From contig NC_081406.1 of assembly GCF_030272615.1 (NCBI RefSeq), positions 258,471,386 to 258,529,385 of the forward strand: a stretch of 58,000 nucleotides of DNA, in the 5' to 3' direction. The notes beneath the pieces are model-generated. The model had not been told where the DNA came from, made no database searches, and was given only the letters and a program-made list of their open reading frames with translations. This DNA is from Cryptomeria japonica (Eukaryota; Streptophyta; Pinopsida; Cupressales; Cupressaceae). Within the stretch, counting starts at the first letter, position 1. Each line of letters opens with the position of its first letter. Of this stretch, positions 30,700 through 41,858 are shown piece by piece. The translations under genes and the position numbers were made by a program.

Positions 30700-33600
30700 T
30701 TACCTGTCATGATTAAATTGACATTCTCTCCCCATATAACGGTCCTTTCTAAGGAACTCTTTAATGTTTAAATTGAGATCCTCCTCCTACCAAATTGATT
30801 GGGAGTCAGAGTTAACTCCTATATTCGCTAAACTATTTCTCTCTCTGAAGGCATGTTGAATAATAATTTCTTTAAAACTTGCAATGATCTCCCTAGCTTT
30901 CATGATGATATTTTCAATTGACCAAGAGGGCTCCGACTCCCCCTTTAAACACTTAATAATATTAATTGAATCTCCCTCAAGCCATAATTTATCATAATTA
31001 ATATTTTTGGCTAAAATTAAGGTGTTCAGGGCGGCAAAGACTTCAGCAAAATGGCTAGTTTGATTCCCCAGAGGACCAGCCACCGCCTTTAAACAACTTC
31101 CAGCAAAATTCCTGACAATGCCCCCATATCCAGCTTTACCCAGATTCCCTTTAGAGGCCCCATCAAAGTTAGCCTTAATCCACCCCTGAGGAGGAAAACA
31201 CCAGATGAGATCTTCTCTTCCAGTTTCCTTGCTGGTAGTAGTGGTAGAGAGGTTCCACCTATCTTTGAAGTCATCTTTAGCTACAGGTTCATGATTAGTG
31301 CCATAGAGGCATTAAAAAATACTCCTAAAATTTTTATCTGCCACCACTTCAGGAATAGCCCTTTTATCCCTAAAAATCCTATTGTTACGCTCTTTCCAAA
31401 TATTCCATATAACAATCGGCAGAGTGATTCTCCAAGTCTCCACAATTTTAGGATTAGAATTAGGGTATTGTCATTGCTGCTAGGAGTCCCCAAGGGAGTT
31501 CGAGAAAACCCAGCTCAGGTTCCACCTGCTCAAGATGATTTTCCAGATATCCTGACTAAAAGTGAATTGATTGAGAATATGGCAAGCCGTCTCTTCTTCC
31601 CTACAACAAAGAGAACACCTATTAGGAAAAATAAAACCTCTTTTATGAAGGTTGTCCAAGGTTAAAACCTTATTTTGGATGAAAATCCAAAAGAAGATAT
31701 TAACATTTGGAACTAACTTCTTGTTCTAAACTTTAGCCCAGATGGGAATTTCTTCCACCGGATCATTATGAATTGCCACAGCTGAGGAAACAGAATATTT
31801 CCCATCCAGGGTTTCCCTCCATATCAATCTGTCATCTTTGTTGTCTCTAGGGATTTTAGCAGAGAGAGCTATTTGAAGGAACTTGAGCCCCGAGCACTGT
31901 TGGCTAAAATCAATCCAGTTCCCATTTCTCCAGTAATCTCTGACCAACTCACCAAACCTGCTTTTGAACCAGTCTTTCCAATCTTTAAGGATTGGAATTT
32001 CCTCCAGAGGTTTATCCAGAATCCATCTATCTTCCCAAAATCTTATTCTCCTCCCGTCCCCAAGGTTCTAGGTTCTACCAGCAACAACCCAACTTTTAGC
32101 AGATTGAACAACATTCCATATAGCTGATCCTTCAACAATGAAAGAATTATCAAGGAATTCTTCCTCAGAGGGTTGCATATAGAGATATTTGTTTTTCCAG
32201 ATTGAGTTCCATTCTCTTTCCTCCCCTTTCAGTCTCCATATTTGTTTGGCTAATAAAGCTTTATTCATAGAACCAATGTTCCTTAAGCCCAACCCACCTG
32301 AGGCCTTAGGGGAACAAATTTTATTCCAGGCAATAAGGGGTAATCTATTTTTGACTTCCACCCCCGACCAAAGGAACTTTTTTTGGTTTCTTTCAATGGC
32401 TTTTGCAAACTTTGAGGGAATTTTGAACAGACTGAGAGCATAAACATGAAGATTTTGGAGAGTGGGTTTGAGCAAAGTAATTTTCCCCGCTTGACTAAGG
32501 GAAACCCCTTTCCAACCAACAAGTTTCAAGTTGAGTCTGTCTATCAGCTTATTCCAAAAAGAATCCTCGGGCTTGAGACACAGAGGAAGCCCCAAATAAG
32601 TAGAGGGAAGATCAAAAATATTGCAGCCAAGAATCCTTCCAATCCTTAGTTGCCTTTGGACCAGGGTATTGATGAAGAACAAAGAACTTTTATCCCAGTT
32701 GATTTTTTGGCCAGAGGCAGATTCATAAGTCTTTAGAATATTCTTCATGTTTTTAGCTTCCCCCATGGTAATAGAGTCATCAACGAATTCTTCATGAGAA
32801 CAAACTACATTGGAGGAAGAAGGTTTCAAACCCTTAAGATTGCCATCTTCCAGATTTTTAAGAATAAATCTGCCCAGGCATTCAGCTAGAATAGTGAACA
32901 GGATAGGGGATATAGGGTCCCCCTGTCTAAGAACTCTAGAGCTTTTGAAGAAACTGGATGGGGAACCACTGAAAATAACAATAAAGGAGGAATTTTCCAT
33001 GAGTTGAGAATAGAGCTGAATAACTTTGTCACCAAAACCAAACGCTTTCATGATCCTAAGGAGAAGCTGTCAGTTCACTCTATCAAAAGCTTTAGCCATG
33101 TCTAACTTTAGGAAGAAGCCCTGGTTATTCGCCACTTTCAGGGAGTGGATATTTTCATGAACGGATATGATGGAGTCCAAAATCTATCTTCCGGGGACAA
33201 AGCCATTATGTTGGATAGAGATAATCCTAGGAAGAATTTCCAACAACCTGGAAGTTAGAACCTTGGATAAAATCTTGTAAACATAGTTACACAAGCTAAT
33301 AGGTCTAAACTTGTTGAGAGAATCATCTCCGGGGATCTTTGGGATAAGGAAAATGAAGGTGGCATTTAGTTCCTTAAGGAGTCTTCTAGAGCCAAAGAAT
33401 TCTTTGACACCATTACAGATGTCAGCCTCCACTATGTGCCAAAAATTTTGGAAGAAGAACATAGGGAAGCCATCTGGTCCAGGGGATTTGTCACCCTGAA
33501 AGGAGAACACCACCTTTTTGATTTCTAGATTAGAGGGAATATGGGATAAAAGGTTGTTATCAGCTTCCGTTAGGATTGAAGGAATAGCTTGCAAAAGGGT

Positions 33601-34833
33601 GTTTTGATTGTTGAAATCCAGGTTATCCACATCTCCCAGCAAGGTGCTAAAATGCTCGAGAGCTTCCTTTTTGATATCACTATCCTCTGTTAGGATGCAT
33701 TTATTGTAGGATAATCTAGCTATTCTATTAGCTACCCTATGCTTGAGAGAAGTTAAGTGAAAGAACCGGGTGTTTTTATCTCCTTCCTTCAGGAACAAGG
33801 CTCTGGATCTTGGTCTCCAGAACGTCTCTTCATTGGAAATGATGGTGTGGTATTTGGATAAAAGATCATTTTCGGCCATCCTAAGATCTTCAGACAATCC
33901 AACCTCTTGGATTCTATCCCGAACCTCCTTTATTTCAGCTTTGACTTGAATTTTGCTCTTGAATATGTCACCAAAAATCTCTTTGTTCCAAATTTTAATT
34001 TTAGCCTTTAGGATGTTGAGCTTTTTGGCAATTCTAAAAAGAGTCGTACCCTCCACTTCAGAATTCCACCATTCAGTAATACGAGCTTCCAGAGAAGGAT
34101 GGGAAAGCCAAGCTTTTTCAAATCTGAAAGGGAAGTTTCTCTTGGCCGAAAAAGAGTTGGCAGTAAAGGAGATGGGGTAATGGTCAAACCCAATTTTGAT
34201 AATAGAAGAAGGGAGTAGCTATACTTAAAAAACCAGTCAGGGCTTAACTTGAATCAGATTAGCTCTGGTTCTTCTATTGGTCCAGGTGTAACTGATACCC
34301 TGGAGATCCACATTAATGAGAGCTTGATCATTTATGAAATCCATAAGGTCTTGTTTCCCATCAAGTTGTAAAGGGATACCTCCCATCTTCTCTTCCTCTT
34401 TGAGTGGAGTATTGAAATCTCACATAATAATCCAGCTTTGATCAATAAACTTAAGTCTGTCGACTGCAAGGTTGTTCCAATATTTAACTCTCCCAGTTTT
34501 GGTGTTAGGTGCGTAGACATTAGATAACACCCAAACAAAGTTGTCCTTAATATGCTCAAGATAAATAGAGTTCCTATTAAAAACAGAGATGATTTCCTTA
34601 CCTATTATAGTTTTTTGGTTCCAAAAAATCGCAGTTCCTCCAGAAGCTCCCTCTGAGTTAGATCCTATGACCCCATTTCCCTTGAAAATTCTAATCTTTT
34701 CAACTTTTTCCTTAGACATCTTGGTTTCCTATACAAGGACCACATCTGGTTTATGATCTCTAATGATGTTTCGCAACACATCCTACTTATGAGGGGTGTT
34801 CAGCCGTCTGATATTCCAGGATATTATCTTCAT
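30700..34833 (-). pseudogene. LINE-1m ORF2: endonuclease, RT, zf-RVT, RNase H
   Basis: The ATG at 34831-34833 opens 'MKIISWNIRRLN' (endonuclease), overlapping the ORF1 stop. Endonuclease motifs: 'SGGTAIFWN', a stop in place of the Gly of GDFN, and 'GFDHYPISF' (SDH Ser lost). RT at about 33550-32300: 'GDKSPGPDGFPMFF', 'FRPISLCNYVYKILSKVLTS', 'LRQGDPISPILFTI', 'EEFVDDSITMG' (usual FADD). zf-RVT near 31600: 'CSLCREEETACHIL'. RNase H near 31170-30880: 'WIKANFDGASKGNLGKAGYG', 'HFAEVFAALNTL' and 'LWLEGDSINI', with Asp-Glu-Asp kept. The last sense stop is TAA at 30700-30702. At least six stops and some shifts are seen. Confidence 0.92.
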
Positions 34834-36296
34834 ACTTTAACCGGGGATAGGGCTGACTCAATGGAACACTGTGTTCCATCAGCACGGTTCTTCCAACTTT
34901 CCTGTTCCCTTTGATGTTTTAGGGATGGCCTTCCCTGCTTTTTGTTCTGACTTCCAACATCTGCCTTTTTCTTGATCTTGCTTCTAGTTGAGATTCCTCC
35001 ATTAAGTTCCTCCTTGTTCATTTTTCCTTCTCTCGAACCGAGAATCCAGAGATTCCCATCTAGCATATCCACACTTTGAGAAGGGGTTTTACATAGAAGT
35101 GGCTTTGGGATTCCATTAGTTAAAAGCAATAAGGGCTCAATGTCAGAAGGGTCTTGAGCTTCATTAAAGTTTTCCTCGACCAATTTTGAGAATGATGAGG
35201 CTGGAATGGTTTCTTCCTTCTCTTGACTAACAGATCTAGCCTCCTAGTCCGGGATGGCTTCTTCCTTCTCCTGATTGACAGATCCAACCTCCTGGTCCTC
35301 TGGGTTATTTTTATTGTTCAACTCAATACCTTGCTATACTTCTTTAGAGCTCTCTGGTTGGTTGTTAGAGCAGACACAGTCTTGTTTATCATTACTACTA
35401 TTCCCAATCCTCCTGACTTCATTTGCTAAATCCGTTACATCCTTATTTTGGTTACACTCAGTTGATGGGTCTCCTTTTTTATTTACCATTTGCCAAATCT
35501 TTTTATTCTTGATGTTGCTATTGGTCTTGCTTTCCTTGCTTTTCTTGAGCGGACATGATTTTGCCCAATGCCCCGATTTTTTGCAGTGGAAACAGGCAAA
35601 CGAAAGAGATTCGTATTCAATAGCTTGGGACCATTTTCCAAGTTTAGATATCATTTCTATGGATTGAGGCATATCCGTCATTTGATTAACATTTATGCAA
35701 ATACGAGCAAAGACTAACCTTGATTTATCCGCCGTCATCGAGTCAATCGTTAGGAGTTCTCCATAGGATTTCACAATACCCTTGAAAACTTCCTCATTCC
35801 AGTATTCCAGCGGGAGACCTGGGAGATGCATCCAAACTGGCGCAAAAACAAAGAAGGACTCATCAAGGGCAAGGTTCAAGGCCCATTTATGAAGAGCCAG
35901 GGATGACTTGCCAAACATCCAGGGGCCTTCGCAGAGAGCTTTATTCATGTCTTCTTTAGAGTTAAAAGCGAAGGTAAAAAACCCTCTAGGCAGCACTGCC
36001 ACGTCCACTTGACCTTTTACGAGCCATAAAGCCAGAGAATCGTCCCACTAATGTCATGGATAGGCCAGCTACAGTCATATCAACCACTTTGTCCAGAACA
36101 GAGATAGCAACCAGTCCAGAGGCTGGGTCTGAGATATTTGTAACTTTCGGAAGCCCAGATTTAGCCAGTGGCTTCACTCCAAAGAGCGAAGACTATTTTT
36201 TACCTTTGCCTCTGTCGTGTGGGTCCCCGGATTTTGATTCTTTATCCTCTCCTAGTTTTTCTTTTTCCTTGTCCTCTTCTGACCCTTGAGATGCCT
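34830..36296 (-). pseudogene. LINE-1m ORF1 (DUF4283-like, CCHC knuckle)
   Basis: The product begins with a charged N-terminus, then 'MTVAGLSMTLVGRFSGFMA'. A frameshift near 36005 leads into 'VDVAVLPRGFFTFAFNSKED', 'GPWMFGKSSLALHKWALNL' and 'VWMHLPGLPLEYWNEEVF', the DUF4283 fold of plant L1 ORF1. 'CFHCKKSGHWAKSC' is a CCHC zinc knuckle (C-x2-C-x4-H-x4-C). The tail at 34830-35183 is low complexity. ORF1 proteins bind the LINE RNA. Its TGA stop overlaps the ORF2 start in ATGA. Confidence 0.85.
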
Positions 36297-36449
36297 AACC
36301 TCCTACCCATTTGCTAGTTCTGGTCCCAGAAAAATTGCAATCTCCAAGAAATCCGCCTTCCCCAGGAATTCCGCCATTTCCCAATTTGAAATTTGGGATT
36401 CCCTCTCCTTTTCACTCCACCACTTGCAGGAATGTTTAGTGCCAACGCA

Positions 36450-37128
36450 ATTGCGGGAATGTTTAGTGCCGACCTAATTTCAATTGTGTTTGGTTAGTTG
36501 CTTAGCCAACCTTGGGAGATTTTGCATATGTTAGGATGATATAAATAAAAGATAATTGGTTAAGGATGATATGAGAGAATGTGTGAATAAATGTGAAAGA
36601 AAGTGAAATGCAAAGAAGGTGTGTGAAAGAGGATCTATCTTCCTAACTGATTGATAGTTGATGTTGAGTTGGTGAAAAGTGTTGAGTGAGCTTTCATGTG
36701 TTAGCTACCAGAAGCAGTGAGTTGAAGGTATCTATAGATCTTGCAATTACAGAAGTGCATTTGTGGTGGATTCTTTCTCTTTTATTCTACTTCTTTATGA
36801 CGGTGAGCCTCTCTTTCTTTCTCTCGAGCAGTGATCTCTTTGGCAATGAGCCTTTTTTTGTAAAAATCATCTTAACTAGTGTCGCACTAACATGTGTTCA
36901 TATCTTAAGAATAGCTTCTCTATGGTTTTTCCCCTAAAAGGGTTTCTGTATAAAATCTAGTGTCTCATTGTGTATGGTGTGTTCTAATGTTTCATGCTCT
37001 TATTTTTCTATGAATTATGTGTGAAGGTTAAGTTGTTGTAGATTTGATTTAAGAAATAAATTTGAGATTGCATACAACTGATTCACCCCACCCCCTTTCA
37101 GTTGTCTTGTGTGTTAATATATTCAACA
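36450..37128 (+). repeat. Copia 3' LTR, right half
   Basis: It continues the LTR cut at 28799. It has a TATA box (36540-36547), the copia R/U5-type motif TGGTTTTTCCCCTAAAAGGG (36919-36938) and the end 'cccctttcag...attcaaca' at 37128. Total LTR without the LINE is about 1.25 kb. Confidence 0.7.
36540..36547 (+). promoter_or_regulatory. TATA box of the copia LTR
   Basis: TATAAATA, about 375 bases before the conserved TGGTTTTTCCCC motif. It is in a position that fits the core promoter of a copia LTR. Confidence 0.45.
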
Positions 37129-37949
37129 CCTTCCACTGGATTTGGAGAGTTGTATCTTCTTTTCAAGGTTGTGACCCATGGAGTAGGGTATGTCCCTTCA
37201 TTGTACCTTCTCACATCTTAATGAATTATTATGGTCAAGTTTAATTAATCTTGATCTCTTGCGAATTGTTCAAGGAAGTGAAGAGTTTTCTTGTTAATAT
37301 TATAGCTGATGATAGGAGAAGAAATTGTGGATTTTTTTATTCCAACAGTTTGTTGTTCGTGAAGTCTTAATTCCTTATTATAATTGCTTCTCTTAAATTG
37401 TAATTGTTTATTTAATATTGTCTCTTACCTTTTATAGTGTAATCATTACATTGGCTATAGGCATTCAATTGTTGTTTGTTCTTAGTTTATTACTTAACTT
37501 TCATCATTGTGCACAGTCATACATTATGATCATTGCATTGTATGTTGTCTAATGCAAGCACTTCTTTCTTTTTTATTTTTATATTTTATTTATCTTCTAT
37601 TACCAATGTTATCTTTTGTATTTTCTTTACAAATTGAATTGTCCCATCTTATCTATTACATCTATACCAAACATACCTCATGTAATTAATCAACTTATTG
37701 CCAATAGATCAAAAATAAATTAATGGTGATCGCTTTCTTCCTTTGTTGTTAGTCTTGTTCTCACTAGAAAACTGTGAATTCTTATAGATTAAGACAAGTT
37801 TCTAATTTAATTAGATAGAGTGTTACACTCGGGGTTATGACATGCAAGGTATTCCTCGTGATGACTTCATGCAATTAGTCTAGTCTGCACAATGCTTAAT
37901 AGTTTAGTAATGACGTTCCTATGCACTAACACTTAATGATTGATCTCTT
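37129..37949. other. No recognisable gene
   Basis: This is AT-rich sequence between two copia-type LTR remnants. Short open frames here have biased, hydrophobic composition without domains. It may contain the start of the second LTR. Confidence 0.5.
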
Positions 37950-38836
37950 TAGGTGACATTGTAGGAAGGTAGTAGATGGTCTTTAGTGTATTGATCTTGG
38001 TTTGCATGATGTTTTGAGTTTCTTCCTAATAATAAAAAGGTAACAATGAATTGTCTTGATAGTGGCTGTGATATTTGGTCAATTGGGTATGTTCCTTCAA
38101 TTGTGGTTGATCCAAACCTATTTCATTTGTGTTGAAGGATGTGTTATGATATGGTTTAGTTATGTGCTAGGTTGATTTTTGGTTGATGTATATGCTTGGA
38201 GCTGACCTATTATGGGTCACACATTTCATTTTATTAGGTCCTAATTGAGTCGAGAGTGATGTTTTTGATAATGCAAAGAATATATATGGAAGAACAAATC
38301 ATTTGTAGAAGAGTGTGATTTGATGTGAAGTCTTATGATGTGTGAAATATATCAATGATATCTTATATGATTATGAAGTGTGTTGAATTTTTATGACAAA
38401 ATAGTTTGGGCTACAAAGAGGACTGCACTACAGGCATTTGTCAAATGCTTCTTCTTCAACAATTCACATTATGTATGTTATTGTAATTTCATTGTAGTTT
38501 TCTCTAGAGAAGTGATCTTCAGATTGCAAGTATTGTATATTTCCCTAGAGCAATGTGCCTTAGCTTACAAGTCCATTCAAGGAGTAGTGAGCTTCCTTGG
38601 CAGTGAGTCTAAAACATTGTAACAATTTGTTTCATATATTGTGAGTTGATCCTCACCATGGTTTTTCCATCCTTGGGTTTTTTCATATAAAAATATCGGT
38701 GTTCTTGTGTTGTGCATGTTATGTTTCATTCTATAGTTTTGGTTTAAAGGTTATAAAGTTAATGAACGGTTAAAATTTGATTTATGTTGATTAATCTCCA
38801 CCCCATCTCTCTCAAAATCTGGTTGTGCTCAACATG
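37950..38836 (+). repeat. Second copia-type LTR remnant
   Basis: The segment 38583-38836 parallels 36830-37128: 'ttggcagtgag', 'ccatggtttttcca', 'tataaaaatatcggtgttc', 'tttggtttaaaggtta', and 'ctccaccccatctctctcaa' before the end 'ctcaaca'. The left boundary is a guess. No primer-binding site or pol follows, so it is a solo or truncated LTR. Confidence 0.5.
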
Positions 38837-39075
38837 AACTTCATTAGATATGTTGAACATGATGATCAATTTGGCCTTGTTATTGGCTTGATCAAATTTT
38901 ATTTGTTCATCAACATCACTTTCATGTCATGTAGTGTACCACCAACCATATGCCAAACTTATTCAAACTCAAGTTAAGTTCTATAGTTTTCCATGTGAAA
39001 TAATTATTCTCATGCAACAAATATGAATCTGGAAGAAGAAACTTCAAAGATTTATTGTAGAGGAGAGTACATATT
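38837..39075. other. No recognisable feature
   Basis: This is flanking sequence between the LTR remnant and the LINE-2p target duplication. Confidence 0.5.
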
Positions 39076-39093
39076 AAGAATTAAATTAACATT
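39076..39093. repeat. Target-site duplication of LINE-2p (5' side)
   Basis: AAGAATTAAATTAACATT here is repeated exactly at 53420-53437, right after a poly(A) run. An 18-bp perfect duplication at 14.3 kb distance defines the LINE-2p insertion. Confidence 0.92.
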
Positions 39094-39639
39094 AACACAC
39101 TAAAGCCTAGTATCGAAGTGAGGGAGGATGCAGGCTGAAGGTTGTGGAACAGACCTTATAACCGCCTATTGTATCTGCTAGGAAGTTTCAAAAGCTTTTT
39201 CAAAAAATCCATTTTGAGGATATCCTGCAATAATAGATAGAGCGGAGGGTTTGTAGAGCTATTTTCTACTACAACAATTAGTATAAATTGATAAATTTTC
39301 TAGGTACCTTTGTTTTAGATAATATGGGATTTTTAATGCTATGGGTAGTTGATAGTTCGAAGGAAAAAGGGTTATTATGATCAATATTCAAATCTGGAAT
39401 TTTCTACTATGTATTTCATTCATTTTTCCTATGGTTTCAAAAATTATATCTTTGTAAATCAATTCGTATATGTCGTTGTCAACAAACATCTCAATCAAAA
39501 TTGAAACCCCTTCTACATCTTATGTCTAGTCTAAAAGAACACCAAAAAGGGAAAAAAAATAAAATAATCTTAAGTATATTAATAAAAATTACCAGCAGGG
39601 TAATAAAATTAATAAGCCCTTAAAAAACGGGGAGCTTTG

Positions 39640-41858
39640 TGCAACGTCCATGGCGATTCAAGGGATTTCAGCAGCTACCAAAGTGGGAGGGCTTCCTCCA
39701 AAGGAAAAGAATTCAGAGCTCATGGCAGGCCAACGAGCATCTTCATTGGTCTCATAGAAAATTCAGAGGCTTCAACAAACAAGGGAGGTTTGGCTTAAAA
39801 CAACAGACCAATGAGGTTCCCTAGAATATTGGGAACTCCATGCCTTCTAGGCCACTGGTTTTCCAAAATCTTGGACACAACAATTTCTCTAACTTGGATT
39901 CATGGGCAAGTAAAGTGGCCATTGGTCCAAATAGCATTCCTCTTCAGACCAAAAACAACAAGTTGTTAGGACCAAAGAGATCCCACTCCCATATGAGAAA
40001 GGACTATCTTGGCGACCCCGCTATTTGGTCAACACTCGGAGAGGGCCAACTAACCATAGAAAGGGTGGGGATTTTCGTGAAAAGAAGATCTTCCCTCCTT
40101 GGCAAACACCACAATTTGATCCAAAGCTAGAAAAATGGGAAAGGAAAGGGATGGGAAGTAAGATTTTTTTCCTTCCGTCAGCTTTCATAAACCCAACGAT
40201 CAGTCGCTACTAGTAAATGCTCTCTTCGCTCAATGGTGTGGTTGTCGTGGTGATAACAAGGAAATAATGTCCTGGTAGACATCCTCGTTTCCAGAAATGA
40301 TCTCTATTCGACCCTTGTAGAATGCATTTTTCTTCATAGATTGTGTTGACTCGACCCTAAAGACTCTTATATTATCCATGGAAGAACCCTTTTCTTCCAT
40401 GGTTCGACCTTTCACTTCCTGGATTGGAAACCAGGCTTCGATCCTACTAATCATAGATTCCATAAAACATCGGTGTGGCTCTCTTTAGTAGGCCTACCTT
40501 CTGAGTTCTGGTGCCCATAAGCACTCTCGAAGATAGGAGATGCCCTAGGTTCTCTAGTTGGCATTGAGGAAGAATTTTTGAATGGTCTTAAAGGAGATAT
40601 GGCTAATATCTATGTGGAAATAGGTTTAAAGCTAGGCTTCTATAGTGAGCTATAAATAGTCTCAGAGGTTGGCAGATGGAAGCATAAAGTAAAGAGACTG
40701 GGGGAGGAAATTCTTGGCAAATGCCTCCTCAGAAACCAAATATTTCTTAGCATCTCAATGAAAGGTGCTAGAAGTTCTCTTTCTATTCATCAAAATAGGT
40801 TCCTCACTCATGACAACAAGGAAAAACCCCAACAGTCCAAAGAAATAGAATCCAATAGTGGAGACAAGGTCCTCGAGCTTGAACAGAGCGAGCAGGTTCT
40901 TCAAACAAATACACCTGTGGTGGATGCCATGTGTAATAAGCAAGCTTAAGATCTCCTCTATCTACTAGTGCTTTGAGAGAGAATACTATCCCCCTACTTC
41001 ACTCGAGGCTTGCCTCTCCCTCTACTTCTCAGATTTCCCCATCTATCCCTCCTCTCATTCTTTCTTCAATTTTCAAGGTGCACAACAACAAAACTATGAG
41101 TACTCTTTTTGGTCAAAAGAAAATCCCAATCCTGCACTGTGGGGCATTCAATGTCTTTTCTCATAAACCTAGAAAGGTTTCAAAATAAAAGGAATAGAGT
41201 GAGAAGACTGCATGATGGGGGTGCTTCCTCACAGATAGCTTCAAGTAAGGAAAAACTTTTGTCCCTCACAAACTTACTGTTGGAGGAGAAGACTATAGCT
41301 AATTATATTTTAGAAGAAATGGAGGATCTAGATGGTCTCTCATCTTTAGATAAGGAGGAGTCATCAGATAGTGAACAAGTGAATCTTTCATTAAGCCCTT
41401 TGGCCCCCCCTAAAAGTGGTCTTCTGAAGGAGCTCTCTTCTCTTTCTGTATCCTCGTTGACTGATCCTCTATCTCCCAAATAATGCTTAATTCTCTCCTC
41501 AGAATTACTTAATCCTCTTCTAGATTCTCCTACTCTGTTGCTTCCTGGTTTAGAAAGGAATTTGGATTCAAAAACTCAGAAACTTCTTCAGTACTACATG
41601 GTTGATGATGAAGAAGCGAAACTTGTTCTGGAAACCCCTTTGGCTGTTATGTATTCTAAGATAAAGGAAAAAAGGAAACTGGGATTAAATCAAATGATAG
41701 AAGGCAAGGAAAACCCTAATTTTTCCCTTAGTGCCCCCAAGAAGGGTCAGAGAACTTTGAATGAAAAAAGGACCTTAGAAGGTGAAGCTAAGAGTCAATC
41801 CAAAATCATAGACCTTTGGAAAGTAGGGAAGGGAATCCCCCTCCCTGAACAACAATGA
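39640..41858 (+). pseudogene. LINE-2p ORF1 (DUF4283-like)
   Basis: Broken frames cover this stretch. At 40262-40640 the product has 'DSYIIHGRTLFFHGSTFHFL', 'VWLSLVGLPSEFWCP' and 'ALSKIGDALGSLVGIEEEF', the DUF4283 pattern of plant L1 ORF1. The C-terminal part (41109-41858) is acidic and Ser/Leu-rich, with one TAA at 41481-41483. I see no CCHC knuckle, unlike LINE-1m. It ends in TGA within ATGA, overlapping the start of ORF2 by 4 bases. Several stops near 40200-40300 and 40950. Confidence 0.7.

Larger units (their letters stand above)
28800..36449 (-). mobile_element. LINE-1m: L1-type LINE with three ORFs
   Basis: On the minus strand it holds ORF1 (DUF4283-like plus CCHC knuckle), ORF2 (endonuclease, RT, zf-RVT, RNase H), then a third long ORF, and ends CTTTTACCTTAATCAAAAA. 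It is about 7.65 kb, flanked by a near-perfect 15-bp duplication, and inserted in a copia LTR. ORF2 has several stops, so it is inactive. The 5' boundary is slightly ambiguous because 'ggaatgtttagtgcc' occurs twice near 36430 and 36457. Confidence 0.88.

Noticed and set aside
35275-35667. 130-codon plus-strand frame
   Set aside because: It is the shadow of LINE-1m ORF1; hydrophobic composition from reversed acidic codons.
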